NCBI GenBank assembly: GCA_025352585.1 | Contig: JANXTD010000216.1 | Location: 1 to 7,616, forward strand | Direction of reading: 5' to 3' | From: Fimbriiglobus sp. | GTDB lineage: Bacteria > Planctomycetota > Planctomycetia > Gemmatales > Gemmataceae | DNA: 7,616 bases | Part shown: in pieces, positions 6,426-7,616 of the stretch | How positions within the stretch are numbered: position 1 is the first letter of the stretch | Layout: every line of letters starts with the position of its first letter | Position numbers and translations under genes: made by a program | The notes under the pieces: model-generated | Databases searched by the model: none | Seen by the model: the letters and a program-made list of their open reading frames with translations, nothing else | Told to the model about the DNA's origin: nothing

Positions 6426-7616
6426 TCAGAGCGACTTCAGCGCCTCGCCAAGGTCGCGGCTGACGCGGCGGCGGGTCAGGTACTCGTCGTCGTCGAGCCA
6501 GGCCCGGACCTGCGGCCCCAGCGTGAATTCCTCGCTGACCACGGCTCGAATTACCACGTCGATCAGGGCCAGCGGCGCGAGGGTGAAGTAGCGGTTGGTC
6601 GCCCCGGTCGCGGTCACCATGTCGAGCCGCAGGAAGAGTTCTTCGAGCCGGCCCAACGCCGTCCGCGGCGGGGCGTGCTCGAGCGCGGCGGCGTAGGCCA
6701 TCGCGATCGCCGTGCGGTCGCGGTCGTCGCGAATGCCCTTGACGAACAGTCGGTCGCGGGCGGCGTCGAGGATGGCGTTAGCCGCGTCCGGCTGCCCGGC
6801 GACGTAGTACCCGACCGCCACGCCGAGCTCAGTCGGCCCAGCCTCGCCGCCGGGTCGCAGCCTCGCCACGAGCAGTTCGGCGAGCGGCCGAAGGCCCAGC
6901 CGGGCGAGGGCGCGGAAGTACGGCCCGGCGACCGGCTCGAACAGCCGCGCCGTCGGGCCGTCCGGCGCGTCGCAGCGCTCGATCAGTTGCTCCGTGGCGG
7001 CGCGGAGTGAGCCGGCGAGTTGGAACAGCGTTGCGGCGTGGCAGGCCGAGAGCAGCATCCGCCGGCCGTAGCGGAGCGTCAGGGTCGCCGCGTCGCCGCC
7101 GAGGTTGCCGAGGCGAACCCACTCGGGGATGAGTTCAATGGCCCGGAGCGTCTGCGGGATGACGGCCGACACCAGTTGCGGGTCGAGCCGCGGGGCCGCC
7201 TCCAAGAGGGCAAACAGCACGCGCGGCATCGTCACCGCCGTGGGGTCGGCCTCGTCGATGGCCAGCAGCCGGCGGGCGTCGTCGGGGTTGTGCAGCGCCC
7301 CCTTGGGCCGCAGGAACTCGGCCAGCCTCGCCCCCAGCGCGTCGCCGCCCAGGAAGCCGAGGACGTCGCGCGACTCGAACGGATCGACGCCGGCGCGCGG
7401 CTCCAAGATGCGCGAGTGGGCGCGGAGGGCGTCGATCGCGTAGCGGCCCAGGGCGTCGGTGCCGGGCGGGGCCTCCTGCGCGGCGGCGTCGCCGTCGGGC
7501 CGGCCGTCCTGCGCGTCCCGGCCGCGCGCCAGGAAGCACGCCAGCAGGTGCGGGTGGACGCGCGGGTCGACGCCGGGAGTAACGGGGAGTTGCAGGGCCT
7601 TGGTCGCCGCGACTTC
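6426..7616 (-). CDS. Unrecognised alpha-helical protein, C-terminal 396 residues (runs off right edge)
   Basis: The frame is open from the right edge to a TGA at 6428-6426. A TTG at 7406 could be read as a start, but the same frame continues upstream with sensible protein (for example VDPRVHPHLLACFLARGR and DALGRYAIDALRAHSR), so the real start is probably outside the window. I do not recognise the family. A flexible Asp/Pro/Ala-rich linker lies at visible residues about 31-55. The remainder is largely alanine/leucine/arginine-rich helices suggesting an alpha-alpha or TPR-like superhelix (about 110-340). It ends in a distinctive tail with AVVSEEFTLGPQVRAWLDDD followed by EYLTRRRVSRDL. No membrane segment or catalytic motif is visible. 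It precedes the ATPase gene on the same strand by 83 bp, so co-expression and a role as adaptor or substrate are plausible inferences. No VWA MIDAS motif is visible in this part. Confidence 0.85.
   Translation of the reverse strand, partial: EVAATKALQLPVTPGVDPRVHPHLLACFLARGRDAQDGRPDGDAAAQEAPPGTDALGRYAIDALRAHSRILEPRAGVDPFESRDVLGFLGGDALGARLAEFLRPKGALHNPDDARRLLAIDEADPTAVTMPRVLFALLEAAPRLDPQLVSAVIPQTLRAIELIPEWVRLGNLGGDAATLTLRYGRRMLLSACHAATLFQLAGSLRAATEQLIERCDAPDGPTARLFEPVAGPYFRALARLGLRPLAELLVARLRPGGEAGPTELGVAVGYYVAGQPDAANAILDAARDRLFVKGIRDDRDRTAIAMAYAAALEHAPPRTALGRLEELFLRLDMVTATGATNRYFTLAPLALIDVVIRAVVSEEFTLGPQVRAWLDDDEYLTRRRVSRDLGEALKSL

Noticed and set aside
6426..7406. Treating the TTG at 7406 as the real start of the helical protein
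   Set aside because: The frame stays open to the right edge, encodes plausible helical protein upstream, and no ribosome binding site was seen before the TTG. The gene is better treated as truncated by the window.
1..7616. CRISPR arrays, insertion sequences, transposases, phage genes or attachment sites
   Set aside because: No spaced direct repeats, terminal inverted repeats or mobile-element proteins were found. The only tandem repeat is the coding 18-bp array at 3367-3438, which has no spacers.

Overview
The window is very GC-rich bacterial DNA with long, dense genes. The composition, a 1,514-residue exported protein combining a von Willebrand factor A (VWA) domain with a secretin-like module split by a glycine-rich stretch, and a MoxR/RavA-type AAA+ ATPase together suggest a planctomycete, most likely of the Gemmataceae type. 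This assignment is inference from gene style; there is no rRNA or other marker in the window.

Layout. A minus-strand gene of unknown function runs off the left edge (1-233). A 472-bp intergenic region (234-705) follows, holding a candidate promoter for the left gene and a bulged stem-loop, but no convincing gene. The large plus-strand gene (706-5250) is the centrepiece: membrane anchor or signal peptide, VWA domain, beta-rich segment, TPR-like helices, long charged helical region, STN/secretin-N-like domain, glycine-rich insert built on an 18-bp tandem repeat, second half of the secretin-like module, further TPR-like helices, a beta domain resembling DUF2135/YfaP-type domains, and a conserved-looking tail. 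A strong 13-bp hairpin terminator with a GCAA tetraloop (5272-5304) lies between it and a convergent minus-strand gene for a complete 340-residue RavA-like MoxR ATPase (5320-6342). Upstream of the ATPase on the same strand, 83 bp away, is the C-terminal 396 residues of an unrecognised alpha-helical protein (6426-7616) that continues past the right edge.

How the parts may work together. MoxR ATPases commonly work with VWA partners, and one of each lies side by side here, but in convergent orientation, so they are not co-transcribed. The VWA protein is also predicted to be exported, while the ATPase is cytosolic. A direct ATPase-VWA partnership is therefore possible but not supported by topology. 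The better operon partner of the ATPase is the helical protein upstream. The main unusual item is the composite VWA/secretin-like/TPR/beta-domain protein, whose role cannot be read from the sequence. All other long open frames in the window look like antisense or out-of-frame shadows typical of high-GC coding DNA.
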